Assembly (NCBI RefSeq): GCF_038008685.1
Contig: NZ_JBBOZQ010000001.1
Location: 992,001 to 1,056,000 of the forward strand
From: Lysinibacillus sp. FSL W8-0992
GTDB taxonomy: Bacteria > Bacillota > Bacilli > Bacillales_A > Planococcaceae
DNA: 64,000 nucleotides
Direction of reading: 5' to 3'
The notes below the pieces were generated by a model, which saw nothing but the letters and a program-made list of their open reading frames with translations, ran no database searches and had not been told where the DNA came from. Shown in pieces: positions 1-8,520 of this stretch. A program made the position numbers and the translations under genes. Numbering within the stretch: the stretch's first letter is position 1; the number at the start of each line of letters is the position of its first letter.

Positions 1-89
1 ATAGCTTGACGATCACTATCCTGCGAAAACTTCTCTAATTCCTCTGTGATGTTGTAAAGTTCTGGTGCAATTAAATCATTTGTTACCAT
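1..89 (-). CDS. Acyl-CoA synthetase (AMP-forming), N-terminal fragment
   Basis: Only the first 29 codons are inside the window, and the gene continues beyond position 1. The start ATG at 89-87 follows a GGGGAGGAA ribosome binding site about 11 nt upstream. The N-terminus (MVTNDLIAPELYNITEELEKF, of which the LIAPELYN part is most telling) resembles medium-chain acyl-CoA synthetases of the acetyl-CoA synthetase-like family, which activate a fatty acid with ATP and CoA. No catalytic motif is visible in the fragment, so the assignment rests on the N-terminal pattern alone. Confidence 0.45.
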   Translation of the reverse strand, partial: MVTNDLIAPELYNITEELEKFSQDSDRQA

Positions 90-285
90 ATATGAACATT
101 CCTCCCCAAAACAAATTTAATAGAAAATTCTTAAAACTATTTTTATTTTAGCAATTACAATAATATACAGCAAGAATATTTGATGCACAAAATAGAAATA
201 TTAGATTTAATAGAGAACTATTGTGCTTTAGTACCTACGGATTAAAAATTATGCAATAAATTAAATAATTTTTTTTGAAAAAGTA

Positions 286-313
286 TTGCATAATTTAGAA
301 TGCTTGCTATAAT
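286..313 (+). promoter_or_regulatory. Promoter of the tRNA cluster
   Basis: A TTGCAT box (286-291), a 16-nt spacer and a TATAAT box (308-313) with the extended TGC element lie about 48 nt before the first tRNA. This is a good SigA promoter and the only strong one upstream of the cluster. A weaker candidate (TTGCAT at 495-500, TAATAT at 519-524) precedes tRNA-Glu. Confidence 0.65.
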
Positions 314-360
314 AATAAATGTACTTAAGAGGTTGTTAAAACCGAATTGAATAGTATTGT

Positions 361-437
361 TCCGAAGTAGCTCAGTTGGTAGTAGCACCTGACTGTTAAT
401 CAGGTTGTCGCAGGTTCGAGTCCTGCCTTCGGAGCCA
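361..437 (+). tRNA. tRNA-Asn (GTT)
   Basis: The sequence folds into a cloverleaf with acceptor stem TCCGAAG/CTTCGGA and a T-loop GGTTCGAGTCC. The anticodon loop CTGTTAA gives anticodon GTT at 395-397. The CCA end is encoded. Confidence 0.96.
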
Positions 438-553
438 TTTTTTTGCCCTTTTTTAATTAAAAGTTATTTTTAAAAAGAAATTATTGAAAAAGGCTTGCAT
501 CATAATGAAAATGATGTTAATATAAATCTTGTCTTGTTTGAGACATAACGAAT

Positions 554-628
554 GGCCCCTTGGTCAAGCGGTTAAGACACCGCCCTTTCACGGCGGTAAC
601 ACGGGTTCGAATCCCGTAGGGGTCACCA
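554..628 (+). tRNA. tRNA-Glu (TTC)
   Basis: The acceptor stem GGCCCCT pairs with AGGGGTC. The anticodon stem CCGCC/GGCGG holds the loop CTTTCAC with anticodon TTC at 587-589. The discriminator A and CCA end are encoded. Confidence 0.96.
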
Positions 629-702
629 TTTTCTAAGCATCGTAGTAATGCATAGGCTTAAAAAGATAAATAAACTGTGAAGAAATAAACACCTGTCTCT
701 AT

Positions 703-778
703 GGAGGATTAGCTCAGCTGGGAGAGCATCTGCCTTACAAGCAGAGGGTCGGCGGTTCGAGCCCGTCATCCTCCACCA
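703..778 (+). tRNA. tRNA-Val (TAC)
   Basis: The acceptor stem GGAGGAT pairs with ATCCTCC. The anticodon loop CTTACAA gives TAC at 736-738. The CCA end is encoded. Confidence 0.96.
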
Positions 779-793
779 TATTGTGTTTTTTTC

Positions 794-877
794 GGAGGGG
801 TAGCGAAGTGGCTAAACGCGGCGGACTGTAAATCCGCTCCTTAGGGTTCGGCGGTTCGAATCCGTCCCCCTCCACCA
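794..877 (+). tRNA. tRNA-Tyr (GTA)
   Basis: This is a class II tRNA with a long variable arm (84 nt with CCA). The anticodon loop ACTGTAAAT contains GTA at 828-830. The acceptor stem starts GGAGGGG and closes with CCCCTCC, followed by ACCA. Confidence 0.96.
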
Positions 878-897
878 GTTTTATTTATACAAATGAA

Positions 898-972
898 TGG
901 GGTATAGCCAAGCGGTAAGGCAACGGATTTTGATTCCGTCATGCCCTGGTTCGAATCCAGGTACCCCAGCCA
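898..972 (+). tRNA. tRNA-Gln (TTG)
   Basis: The acceptor stem TGGGGTA pairs with TACCCCA. The anticodon stem ACGGA/TCCGT encloses a loop with anticodon TTG at 930-932. The discriminator is G and CCA is encoded. Confidence 0.95.
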
Positions 973-987
973 TTCATTTCTTAATTT

Positions 988-1060
988 GAGCCATTAGCTC
1001 AGTTGGTAGAGCATCTGACTTTTAATCAGAGGGTCGAAGGTTCGAGTCCTTCATGGCTCA
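988..1060 (+). tRNA. tRNA-Lys (TTT)
   Basis: The acceptor stem GAGCCAT pairs with ATGGCTC. The anticodon loop CTTTTAA gives TTT at 1021-1023. Unlike the five tRNAs before it, the CCA end is not encoded, so it must be added after transcription. Confidence 0.95.
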
Positions 1061-1108
1061 CTTTTCTATAATTTAAATTCAAAAGTGTAACATTAACTAC
1101 AGATACTA

Positions 1109-1140
1109 ATCTCTTGCTGAAAACAGCAGGAGATTTTTTT
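1109..1140 (+). terminator. Intrinsic terminator of the tRNA cluster
   Basis: An 11-bp stem (ATCTCTTGCTG against CAGCAGGAGAT) with an AAAA loop is followed by seven T residues. It closes the tRNA transcription unit. Confidence 0.88.
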
Positions 1141-1180
1141 AGCTGTTTTAAAATGTATAAATATACGGTTTTTTGTGGGG

Positions 1181-1210
1181 TTGAGCCAAGTACATTGTAG
1201 GCTTTACAAT
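1181..1210 (+). promoter_or_regulatory. Possible rocF promoter
   Basis: A TTGAGC box (1181-1186) and a TACAAT box (1205-1210) with an 18-nt spacer sit about 30 nt before the rocF start. The -35 box is weak, so this is tentative. Confidence 0.35.
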
Positions 1211-1240
1211 AGTCTTATTAAGAAAAGGGGGTATAAAATA

Positions 1241-2146
1241 ATGAATAAACATCAAGTATCAATTATTGGAGTTCCAACAGATTACGGACAAACACGAAGA
1301 GGAGTTGACATGGGGCCAAGCGCAATCCGCTATGCGGGCGTTGTAGAGCGATTAGAAGCAATTGGTCACAAAGTAGAGGATCAGGGAGATATTCTTGTTA
1401 GCCAAGTACAAGAGAGTAATAAAATAGATAAACAGCTATTAAATTTAGAAGAAGTTGTAGATGTTAGTACATCGTTAGCAAATCAAGTACATGAAGCATT
1501 AGAGCAAAAAAAATTCCCACTTGTCTTTGGTGGAGATCATAGTATTGCAATCGGGACACTTGCAGGACTAGGTGAGCATTTCAAAAACTTAGGCGTTATT
1601 TGGTTTGATGCACATGCGGATCTAAATACACCTGAAACTACACCATCTGGTAATATCCATGGTATGCCACTTGCTGTTAGTATTGGCTTAGGGCATGAAC
1701 GCCTTGTACAAATTCGTAACTATGCACCAAAGGTTAAACCTGAAAATGTAATTATTATCGGGGCACGTTCAGTAGATCCTGGTGAGCGTGAGCTAATTCG
1801 CCAACAAGGAATTAAAGTATATACAATGCATGAGGTAGATCGCCTTGGAATGACGCGTGTAATGGAAGATGCTATTGCCTATTTACAAGAACGTAAAGTA
1901 GATGGCTTACATTTATCGTTAGACTTAGATGGTCTAGATCCACTTTATACACCAGGAGTAGGTACGCCAGTGCCAGGTGGCATAACATATCGAGAAAGTC
2001 ATTTAGCGATGGAAATGCTACAAGAATCAGGAATGCTAACATCTGCTGAGTTTGTTGAGGTAAATCCAATATTAGACGAAAAAAATAAAACTGCAGATGT
2101 AGCTGTGGCATTAATAGGTTCTTTATTTGGTGAGACACTAGTTTAA
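1241..2146 (+). CDS. rocF: Arginase
   Basis: Arginase hydrolyses L-arginine to ornithine and urea in the cytoplasm, the first step of arginine catabolism. The 301-residue protein carries all the metal ligands of the ureohydrolase family: His100 in GGDHS, Asp123, His125 and Asp127 in DAHAD, and Asp228 and Asp230 in SLDLDGLDP. The length is that of Bacillus arginases. I chose the ATG at 1241 because AAAGGGGG lies just upstream. An in-frame start at 1175 would add 22 unconserved residues. The gene stands alone between the tRNA terminator and the sigW promoter, the same neighbourhood as in other Bacillaceae. Confidence 0.93.
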   Translation: MNKHQVSIIGVPTDYGQTRRGVDMGPSAIRYAGVVERLEAIGHKVEDQGDILVSQVQESNKIDKQLLNLEEVVDVSTSLANQVHEALEQKKFPLVFGGDHSIAIGTLAGLGEHFKNLGVIWFDAHADLNTPETTPSGNIHGMPLAVSIGLGHERLVQIRNYAPKVKPENVIIIGARSVDPGERELIRQQGIKVYTMHEVDRLGMTRVMEDAIAYLQERKVDGLHLSLDLDGLDPLYTPGVGTPVPGGITYRESHLAMEMLQESGMLTSAEFVEVNPILDEKNKTADVAVALIGSLFGETLV

Positions 2147-2215
2147 TTCCAAATTGTGAAAATATTGTTTATCGCCACATTGAGTAAAATTCTTTTGTTA
2201 TAATTGAATATAAAT

Positions 2216-2242
2216 TGAAACTTTTCTTATAGTCGGGCCGTA
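2216..2242 (+). promoter_or_regulatory. SigW-type autoregulatory promoter
   Basis: TGAAAC (2216-2221) and CGTA (2239-2242) are separated by 17 nt. This matches the known SigW consensus (TGAAAC, 16-17 nt, CGTA), and the site lies directly upstream of sigW. Autoregulation of sigW is established in Bacillus subtilis. Confidence 0.82.
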
Positions 2243-2280
2243 TAGTATAAGACAGTTGTAAAGGTGGAGAAGTAAACACA

Positions 2281-2844
2281 ATGGATGCGTTAGTAAATAA
2301 GAGAATAAAACAAGTGCTTAAAGGCGATCAAAACGCATTTGCCGATATTGTGAGTCTCTATCAGCACAAACTGTACCAAGTATGCTACCGAATGTTAGGA
2401 AACAAGCAAGAATCTGAGGATATTGCACAAGAAGCGTTTGTTCGCGCTTATATGAATTTGCATACTTTTGATCAAAAAAGAAAATTTTCGACGTGGCTTT
2501 ATCGAATTGCGACGAACCTCTGCATAGACCGTATTAGAAAGAAAAAGCCGGATTATTACTTAGATGCGGAGGTAGCTGGTACAGAAGGGCTGGATATGTA
2601 TTCGCAAATTGCAGCAGATGACCAGCTACCAGAAGAGCAGTTAGAGCAGATGGAGCTACAAGATCGCATTCAATATGAGATTGGACGATTGCCGGATAAA
2701 TATCGTTCAGTTATAGTATTGAAATATATTGAAGAATTATCGTTACAAGAAATCAGTGAAATTTTGGATATGCCTCTTGGGACAGTGAAAACGAGAATTC
2801 ACCGCGGACGTGAAGCATTACGAAAGCAATTAAACAATCTGTAG
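2281..2844 (+). CDS. sigW: ECF sigma factor SigW
   Basis: SigW directs RNA polymerase to envelope-stress and antimicrobial-peptide resistance genes. The 187-residue protein has the sigma-70 region 2 block (about residues 25-90, with ESEDIAQEAFVRAY and FSTWLYRIATN). Region 4 follows (about residues 130-185, with LSLQEISEILDMPLGTVKTR as its helix-turn-helix). The start ATG follows AAGGTGGAGA. The gene is followed after 13 nt by its anti-sigma factor, and a SigW-type promoter lies upstream. Position, length and partner all match SigW of Bacillus. Other ECF factors are possible but less likely. Confidence 0.9.
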   Translation: MDALVNKRIKQVLKGDQNAFADIVSLYQHKLYQVCYRMLGNKQESEDIAQEAFVRAYMNLHTFDQKRKFSTWLYRIATNLCIDRIRKKKPDYYLDAEVAGTEGLDMYSQIAADDQLPEEQLEQMELQDRIQYEIGRLPDKYRSVIVLKYIEELSLQEISEILDMPLGTVKTRIHRGREALRKQLNNL

Positions 2845-2857
2845 GAGGGGGAGCGTC

Positions 2858-3481
2858 ATGAATATTTGTCCAGAGCATATCATAGATTATATGCATGATT
2901 ATTTAGACGGTGACATTAGTCGTGAGCATGAACAAGAGTTGAAACAACATTTGCATTCATGCGGTGATTGCAAGCAATTGATGCAGGAATTGAGTGAAAC
3001 GATCGCCTTTGTGAAGAGTGCTTCCCATATTACAGCACCTCCAGATTTTGAAGCTGCGGTGATGGCTCGTTTACCGAAACCCAAAAGTCGTGTAGGTATG
3101 CAAAAATGGATTCGCCGTCATCCGTTCTTTGTTGCGGCAGCAGTTTTCTGTTTATTTATGAGTGCTACTTTATTGGGTAACTTTATGGATGATCAGCATT
3201 TCTCTGTTACAAAACAACCAAACCTAGTTGTTGAAGGACAAACGGTTATAGTACCAAAAGGTGAGGTTGTAAAGGGCGATATTGTCGTTAAAAATGGCGA
3301 TTTAATTGTTGAGGGTGAAGTAGATGGCAATGTAACGATTATTAACGGCCAGTATATGGCATCTTCTGCAGTTGTTTCAGGTAAAATCGAGGAAATAGAC
3401 GAAGCGTTTGAATGGTTATGGTATTCCATCAAAAATTCCGTTAAGACTGCAATGACATTTGAGGAAAAAGAAACTAAATAG
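2858..3481 (+). CDS. rsiW: Anti-sigma-W factor RsiW
   Basis: RsiW is a single-pass membrane protein that holds SigW inactive until regulated proteolysis releases it. The cytoplasmic N-terminus has the zinc anti-sigma motif HxxxCxxC (His31, Cys35, Cys38). One membrane span lies at about residues 90-109, and the rest is extracytoplasmic. The 207-residue length is that of the Bacillus protein. A strong GGAGGGGG site precedes the ATG, and the gene is co-transcribed with sigW. The outer domain is rich in valine and glycine and could form a short beta-structure, but its ligand is not evident. Confidence 0.88.
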   Translation: MNICPEHIIDYMHDYLDGDISREHEQELKQHLHSCGDCKQLMQELSETIAFVKSASHITAPPDFEAAVMARLPKPKSRVGMQKWIRRHPFFVAAAVFCLFMSATLLGNFMDDQHFSVTKQPNLVVEGQTVIVPKGEVVKGDIVVKNGDLIVEGEVDGNVTIINGQYMASSAVVSGKIEEIDEAFEWLWYSIKNSVKTAMTFEEKETK

Positions 3482-3521
3482 AACTCTATACGTCCTACAT
3501 GGTAGTGCACGTGAGAGGATG

Positions 3522-3554
3522 AAAGGTCTACTCATCTGGGTAGACTTTTCTTTT
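3522..3554 (+). terminator. Terminator after sigW-rsiW
   Basis: GTCTAC (3526-3531) pairs with GTAGAC (3540-3545), extended by flanking A/T pairs, and is followed by TTTTCTTTT. It separates the sigW-rsiW unit from cdaA. Confidence 0.65.
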
Positions 3555-3561
3555 GAAAAAA

Positions 3562-3589
3562 GTTACATTTGAAAAGAATGTGCTATACT
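3562..3589 (+). promoter_or_regulatory. Possible cdaA promoter
   Basis: A TATACT box (3584-3589) with an extended TGC element is preceded by GTTACA (3562-3567) at 16 nt. It lies about 40 nt before the cdaA start and just after the terminator. Confidence 0.45.
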
Positions 3590-3630
3590 TAAATGTGTAT
3601 GGATTCGCAATGAAAAGTGGGGGATGCCAC

Positions 3631-4467
3631 GTGCAAATTATCGAACAATTCACGGATTTAACACCAGTGAATATTGTTATTAACTTCATAGATGTACTGC
3701 TCGTTTGGTACGTTGTTTATAAAATTTTAACCCTCATTAAAGGGACGAAAGCTGTCCAATTATTAAAAGGCATTTTCGTCATTATTATTGCACGCATTGC
3801 AACAGACTTTTTGGGGTTAGAAACATTAGGATGGATGCTAAAACAAGTAATCGAGTTTGGTTTCTTGGCTATCATTATCATCTTCCAGCCTGAAATCAGA
3901 CGTGGTCTTGAGCAAATTGGCCGAGGCAAGCTGTTCCAACGTTCAACAAGTCAAGAAGAAGAAGAGCAAACTAGACTGATTGAGGCTATGAAGAAATCTG
4001 TTAGTTATATGGCTAAACGCCGTATTGGTGCGTTAATTTCTATTGAAAAAGACACAGGCCTAAATGAATATATTGAAACGGGAATCGCTTTAAACGCAGA
4101 GGTTTCGTCTGAATTACTTATAAATATTTTCATACCGAATACACCACTTCATGATGGGGCTGTCATTATGCAGAAAGATAAGGTCACAGCAGCTGCTTGC
4201 TATTTACCGCTTTCTGAAAGTCCGTTTATTTCGAAAGAGCTTGGAACACGACATCGTGCAGCTCTTGGGCTCAGTGAAGTAACAGATGCGATAACGATTG
4301 TCGTATCTGAGGAAACTGGAGCAATTAGTATTACGTTAAACGGTAATCTACATCGCAATCTTTCTCTAGAGGAATTCGAAACACTATTACGTAAAATGTG
4401 GTTCGGCTCAGTACAAGAATCTAATGCAGCCTCTAAGTTGACTTGGAGGGGGAAAAAGAATGGATAA
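3631..4467 (+). CDS. cdaA: Membrane diadenylate cyclase CdaA
   Basis: CdaA condenses two ATP into c-di-AMP, which controls potassium transport and cell-wall homeostasis. The 278-residue protein has three N-terminal membrane helices within about residues 13-86 and a cytoplasmic DAC domain. The catalytic motifs DGA (175-177) and RHR (207-209) are both present. I chose the GTG at 3631, which has AGTGGGGGA at good spacing. An upstream in-frame TTG at 3553 lies in the preceding terminator tail. The next gene, cdaR, overlaps it by 8 nt, and glmM follows, so the conserved cdaA-cdaR-glmM module is intact. Confidence 0.93.
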   Translation: MQIIEQFTDLTPVNIVINFIDVLLVWYVVYKILTLIKGTKAVQLLKGIFVIIIARIATDFLGLETLGWMLKQVIEFGFLAIIIIFQPEIRRGLEQIGRGKLFQRSTSQEEEEQTRLIEAMKKSVSYMAKRRIGALISIEKDTGLNEYIETGIALNAEVSSELLINIFIPNTPLHDGAVIMQKDKVTAAACYLPLSESPFISKELGTRHRAALGLSEVTDAITIVVSEETGAISITLNGNLHRNLSLEEFETLLRKMWFGSVQESNAASKLTWRGKKNG

Positions 4468-5518
4468 AATGATGGATAGCCCTTGGGTATTGCGGATCAT
4501 TGCACTTTTCCTAGCGTGCTTACTATTTTTCTCTGTTCGGACCGAATTATCTTCTACAGATAAGACTGCGATGAATGAACAGATGGAAGTGATTCAAGAT
4601 GTCCCAGTAGAGGTTTATTATGATGACGATAATCTTATTGTAACGGGTATACCGAAAACAGTTAATGTCACGATTAAAGGACCAAAGCAAATTGCTTTAA
4701 ATACAAAGCTAGTGAAGGATTTCTCAATATTTGTTGACCTAAATGATTTATTAATAGGTGAACATAATGTCAAACTACAATACGAGAATATTTCTGATAA
4801 ATTGCAAGTGACGCTCGACCCAGCAACAGTGAATGTAAATATTGAGGAAAAGGTCACACAAGAATTCCGTGTCGATCCTGAAATGAATAATCGTTTAATT
4901 GATGAAGGATATTACCTAAAAGGAATGTCTGCCAACCCAGCGACTGTGTTTGTAACAGGGGCAAAAAGTGCTATTGAGAGCATTAGTTACGTGAAAGCAA
5001 CTGTAACGGGTGAACAAGGTCTGAAACAATCCTTCTCTCAAGAAGCGGCAGTTAAAGTGTTAGATCGCGATTTAAATAAACTAGATGTGACGATAGAACC
5101 AGAAAAAGTAAAAGTGCGAGTAGATATTGGAGAATATAGCAAAGAACTACCGGTCTCAATAAAGGAAACTGGTAAAGCAGCAGAAGGCATTACAATAAAT
5201 CAATTAACGCTCGTTACGCCTACGCTAAAGTTATATGGTAGAAAATCGATTATTGATGTTTTAACAGAAATACCTGTTGAAATTGATTTGTCAAAAATTA
5301 CCGAATCAAAAACATATGAATTTGATGTAAAATTACCAGATGGTGCGACTAAAGTATCTGAACAAAAAATTAAAATTAAAGCAGATGTTACTAAGGCAGA
5401 AAAAGCCGACAAGGTAGAAAAGGTAGAAAAAGAAGAAAAAGAAACGCCTGCAAATGCTGAAACAAAACCTGAAGAAACAAATCCTGATTCTGTCACAGAA
5501 GAAGATATTGATTCTTAA
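4460..5518 (+). CDS. cdaR: CdaA regulatory protein CdaR (YbbR domains)
   Basis: CdaR is an extracellular, membrane-anchored regulator of CdaA. One N-terminal membrane helix (about residues 9-25) is followed by repeated YbbR domains up to about residue 310. The C-terminal tail of about 40 residues is rich in Lys and Glu and probably unstructured. GGAGGGGG precedes the ATG, and the start overlaps the end of cdaA, which indicates translational coupling. The acidic-basic tail is longer than the minimal family fold. Confidence 0.9.
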   Translation: MDKMMDSPWVLRIIALFLACLLFFSVRTELSSTDKTAMNEQMEVIQDVPVEVYYDDDNLIVTGIPKTVNVTIKGPKQIALNTKLVKDFSIFVDLNDLLIGEHNVKLQYENISDKLQVTLDPATVNVNIEEKVTQEFRVDPEMNNRLIDEGYYLKGMSANPATVFVTGAKSAIESISYVKATVTGEQGLKQSFSQEAAVKVLDRDLNKLDVTIEPEKVKVRVDIGEYSKELPVSIKETGKAAEGITINQLTLVTPTLKLYGRKSIIDVLTEIPVEIDLSKITESKTYEFDVKLPDGATKVSEQKIKIKADVTKAEKADKVEKVEKEEKETPANAETKPEETNPDSVTEEDIDS

Positions 5519-5536
5519 ACAATAACTGACTATAAT
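5508..5536 (+). promoter_or_regulatory. Candidate internal promoter for glmM
   Basis: TTGATT (5508-5513) and a perfect TATAAT (5531-5536) are 17 nt apart, starting inside the last codons of cdaR. If used, it would give glmM its own transcript with a leader of about 300 nt. Confidence 0.55.
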
Positions 5537-5599
5537 TTTAACTTGATTCATTAGAGATTCCTGTCTCAACAAATCATGCTTTCTAGCATAAATCAAAAT

Positions 5600-5822
5600 G
5601 CTACGAACAAGTGAGGCTCAGGCTAACATTATTACAAGTGCGATTTGGTTAGATTAAACGTACAACGCCTGAGTACCAATAGCTTGGAGCTATAGAGCCT
5701 CTGAAAGATAGTTAGAGAGGCCTAACTACTACTACATGAATGAAAAAAGACTTTTCCAAAAGTAAGCAGACGAGCCGTCCGATTGTCCGCAGGAAACAGC
5801 ATGATGCGGTCGTCTTGCATTG
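5600..5822 (+). other. Structured leader region upstream of glmM
   Basis: The intergenic stretch between cdaR and glmM contains a series of clean pairings. CTCAGGC (5617-5623) pairs with GCCTGAG (5667-5673) and encloses CTAAC/GTTAG. ATAGCT/AGCTAT forms a 6-bp hairpin (5679-5693). GCCTCT (5697-5702) pairs with AGAGGC (5716-5721). AGACGA/TCGTCT encloses CCGCA/TGCGG (5768-5815) immediately before the glmM ribosome binding site. There is no long T run. I do not recognise a known riboswitch class. Confidence 0.45.
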
Positions 5823-5840
5823 AAGGAGAGAACAATTAAA

Positions 5841-7196
5841 ATGGGTAAATATTTTGGAACAGATGGCGTCCGTGGCGTCGCGAATAGTGAATTAACACCG
5901 GAATTTGCATTTAAACTAGGCCGCGTAGGTGGCTATGTTTTAACGAAGGATGCAACAGCAACAGGGCGTCCAAAGGTATTAATTGGTCGTGACACACGTA
6001 TTTCAGGCGAAATGCTTGAAGGTGCACTGGTAGCCGGGCTATTATCAATCGGCGTAGAGGTAATGCGTCTAGGTGTAATTTCTACACCAGGTGTTGCTTA
6101 TCTTTCCCGAATTATGAGTGCAGATGCAGGCGTCATGATTTCAGCTTCACATAACCCAGTTGCCGACAATGGCATTAAATTTTTCGGTCCGGATGGTTTT
6201 AAACTAACTGATGCACAAGAAGCAGAAATCGAAGCAATTCTTGATGCAGAAGATACATTGCCACGTCCAATTGGAGCAGATTTAGGTATTGTAAGTGACT
6301 ACTTCGAAGGTGGACAAAAGTATATTCAATACTTAAAGCAAACGGTAGATGAAGAATTTGATGGTATTCATGTGGCACTAGATTGCGCACATGGTGCAAC
6401 ATCATCACTAGCGACTCATTTATTTGCTGACTTAGAAGCAGACATTTCTACAATGGGTGCTTCACCAACTGGTCTTAACATTAATGACGGTGTTGGTTCA
6501 ACACATCCGGAAGGTCTTGCTACATTTGTTACTGAAAAGGGTGCAGATGTTGGTTTAGCATTCGATGGTGATGGGGACCGCCTAATCGCAGTAGATGAAA
6601 AAGGTAAAATCGTTGATGGCGACCAAATTATGTTTATCATTGGTAAGCACTTAAATGCAGTCGGTCGTTTGAAAAAGCAAACGATTGTATCTACTGTGAT
6701 GAGTAATATGGGCTTCTACAAAGCTGTTGAAGAAAACGATATGCACAGTGTTCAAACTGCTGTAGGTGATCGTTACGTTGTAGAAGAAATGCGTGCCAAT
6801 GAATACAACCTAGGTGGCGAACAATCAGGCCATATTATTTTCTTAGACTTCAATACAACAGGTGATGGTCTGTTAACAGGTATTCAACTTGTCAATATTA
6901 TGAAGGCTACTGGGAAAAAACTATCTGAGCTTGCGGCAGAAATGACGATTTTCCCACAACGTTTAGTAAATGTACGTGTAACAGACAAGCATGCAGTGAC
7001 GGAAAATGCAAAAGTTGCGGCCGTAATTGCGGAAGTTGAATCTGATATGGCTGGTAACGGTCGCATATTAGTTCGCCCTTCAGGTACAGAGCCACTAGTT
7101 CGTGTAATGGTGGAAGCTGCTACAGAAGCGGACTGTGAACGTTATGTAGAACGTATTGCAAATGTAGTACGTAGTGAAATGGGTTTAACAGAATAA
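5841..7196 (+). CDS. glmM: Phosphoglucosamine mutase
   Basis: GlmM interconverts glucosamine-6-phosphate and glucosamine-1-phosphate on the way to UDP-GlcNAc for peptidoglycan. The 451-residue protein shows the phosphoserine loop ISASHNP (about residues 100-106), the metal loop DGDGDR and the phosphate-binding RPSGTEP near the C-terminus. The start at 5841 follows AAGGAGAG. A TTG at 5820 is in frame but lies upstream of that site. GlmM is known to bind and inhibit CdaA in Bacillus, which fits its place after cdaA-cdaR. Confidence 0.95.
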   Translation: MGKYFGTDGVRGVANSELTPEFAFKLGRVGGYVLTKDATATGRPKVLIGRDTRISGEMLEGALVAGLLSIGVEVMRLGVISTPGVAYLSRIMSADAGVMISASHNPVADNGIKFFGPDGFKLTDAQEAEIEAILDAEDTLPRPIGADLGIVSDYFEGGQKYIQYLKQTVDEEFDGIHVALDCAHGATSSLATHLFADLEADISTMGASPTGLNINDGVGSTHPEGLATFVTEKGADVGLAFDGDGDRLIAVDEKGKIVDGDQIMFIIGKHLNAVGRLKKQTIVSTVMSNMGFYKAVEENDMHSVQTAVGDRYVVEEMRANEYNLGGEQSGHIIFLDFNTTGDGLLTGIQLVNIMKATGKKLSELAAEMTIFPQRLVNVRVTDKHAVTENAKVAAVIAEVESDMAGNGRILVRPSGTEPLVRVMVEAATEADCERYVERIANVVRSEMGLTE

Positions 7197-7205
7197 TTGT
7201 CATGT

Positions 7206-7242
7206 AACTCGATCTCTCATTATTGAGAGATTGAGTTTTTTT
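7206..7242 (+). terminator. Intrinsic terminator after glmM
   Basis: ACTCGATCTCTC pairs with GAGAGATTGAGT around a short ATTATT loop and runs into a T tract. Confidence 0.92.
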
Positions 7243-7309
7243 ATGTTTGAAATAGATTGGAGAGGGAAGAATACTATTGAGTCACAATAACAAGGGGTGT
7301 TTTATTGAT

Positions 7310-7831
7310 ATGGCTAAAATAGCAACAGTAATAACAGATATGTTTGAAGATGTAGAGTATACAAGTCCAAAGGAAGCGTTAGAAGCAGCAGGTCATGAGC
7401 TAGTAACAATTGATACTGAGGCTGGAAAAGAAGTAAAAGGTAAACATGGGGAGAAAGTGAAAATCGATAAAGGTATTGATGAAGTCAAAGGTTCAGAATT
7501 TGATGCATTGTTCATTCCAGGTGGCTTTTCACCAGATATTTTACGTGCAGATGATCGTATTGTAGCCTTCGTCAAAACGTTTATGGACGACATGAAGCCA
7601 ACCTTTGCGATTTGTCATGGGCCACAGCTTCTAATAACAGCGAAGACTTTAAACGGGCGTGATGCGACAGGCTATAAGTCCATACAAGTGGACTTAGAAA
7701 ATGCAGGTGCTAATTTCCATGATGAAGAAGTATTTGTTTGCCAAAAGCAATTAGTAACAAGTCGTACGCCGAAAGACTTACCCGCTTTTAATCGAGAAAT
7801 TGTGAAATTACTTGCAAGTAAAGAGAGCTAA
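7310..7831 (+). CDS. PfpI/DJ-1 family protein (YfkM-like)
   Basis: The 173-residue protein belongs to the PfpI branch of the DJ-1 superfamily, described as proteases, deglycases or general stress proteins. The nucleophile elbow AICHGPQ holds Cys102, and an acidic residue near position 13 (MFEDVEY) would assist it. PGGFSPD (about 70-76) is the usual flanking loop. I chose the ATG at 7310, which follows AAGGGGTG. An upstream in-frame TTG at 7277 has no clear site. The gene stands between two terminators, so it is monocistronic. The exact substrate cannot be read from sequence. Confidence 0.82.
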   Translation: MAKIATVITDMFEDVEYTSPKEALEAAGHELVTIDTEAGKEVKGKHGEKVKIDKGIDEVKGSEFDALFIPGGFSPDILRADDRIVAFVKTFMDDMKPTFAICHGPQLLITAKTLNGRDATGYKSIQVDLENAGANFHDEEVFVCQKQLVTSRTPKDLPAFNREIVKLLASKES

Positions 7832-7856
7832 TTAAAAGGCACTCTAAATAATCATA

Positions 7857-7898
7857 ACGTAAGATGCAACCTGTGATACATGTTGTGTCTTACGTTTT
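7857..7898 (+). terminator. Terminator after the PfpI-family gene
   Basis: ACGTAAGATGCAAC pairs with GTTGTGTCTTACGT around an 11-nt loop and is followed by TTTTG. Confidence 0.85.
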
Positions 7899-8036
7899 GT
7901 ATTGCTTCTAAAGAATCTTATTCATTAGTATGAGGTTGTAATACTGCTAGAATCTTGGCGAAGCTAATTTTTTATGTCTTTGCACTAAAATTCGCCTTAA
8001 AAAAGGAGGAAAAGAAGAAGTTTTTATAACGAAAAT

Positions 8037-8065
8037 TTGACGAATAGCATATGATTGAGTATTAT
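8037..8065 (+). promoter_or_regulatory. glmS promoter
   Basis: TTGACG (8037-8042) and TATTAT (8060-8065) are 17 nt apart. Transcription would start near 8072, about 80 nt upstream of the ribozyme cleavage site. Confidence 0.68.
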
Positions 8066-8144
8066 GGAGAAGCTGACGGCTTGGCTAGACCTTGACCGCT
8101 TAGCAAGTGCAAAAGGGGGAAAGATAGCACATAAATCGGAAAAC

Positions 8145-8400
8145 AATTATAGCGCCTGAGCTGAGGAAATTGGACGAAGACATCTTCAGCAGACGAGGTG
8201 GAGGTTTATCGAAAATTCGGCGGATGCCTCCCAATCGACATACCCGATTGTCATTTTTCATTTTGAAAGCATTTAAGTGATTGAATGTACAGAAAATGGA
8301 GAAGGTATAAGTAAAAGCAATAGATAAATAGGAAAACTTCACATATCGAAGCAAAGCACTATTTTAGATGGCTGAAATAGTACGAGGATGTGCGCGCATA
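8145..8400 (+). ncRNA. glmS ribozyme/riboswitch
   Basis: This is the self-cleaving RNA that responds to glucosamine-6-phosphate. The 5' element TTATAGCGCC is present, with cleavage expected between A8151 and G8152. The conserved core block (GACGAGGTGGAGG, TTATCGAAAATTC, GGCGGATGCCTCC) lies at about 8190-8235. An ACTATTT/AAATAGT hairpin at about 8358-8385 is a likely peripheral element. The 5' end and core are clear, but the 3' boundary is uncertain. Binding of the GlmS product activates cleavage and decay of the mRNA, giving feedback on cell-wall amino-sugar synthesis. Confidence 0.92.
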
Positions 8401-8520
8401 AGTATGCTTATTTTTGAGATGAAAATAAGTCGTACTGTTTACGCCCACTGAAAAAATTTCGATACGCTGAGGTCTAGTTTGTCATTGCGTTAATATGACA
8501 ATATCGGAGGAAAAGTAATT

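Noticed and set aside
5333..5596. Minus-strand frame across the 3' end of cdaR
   Set aside because: It mirrors the AAA/GAA-rich tail of cdaR and has a Phe/Tyr-rich low-complexity product.
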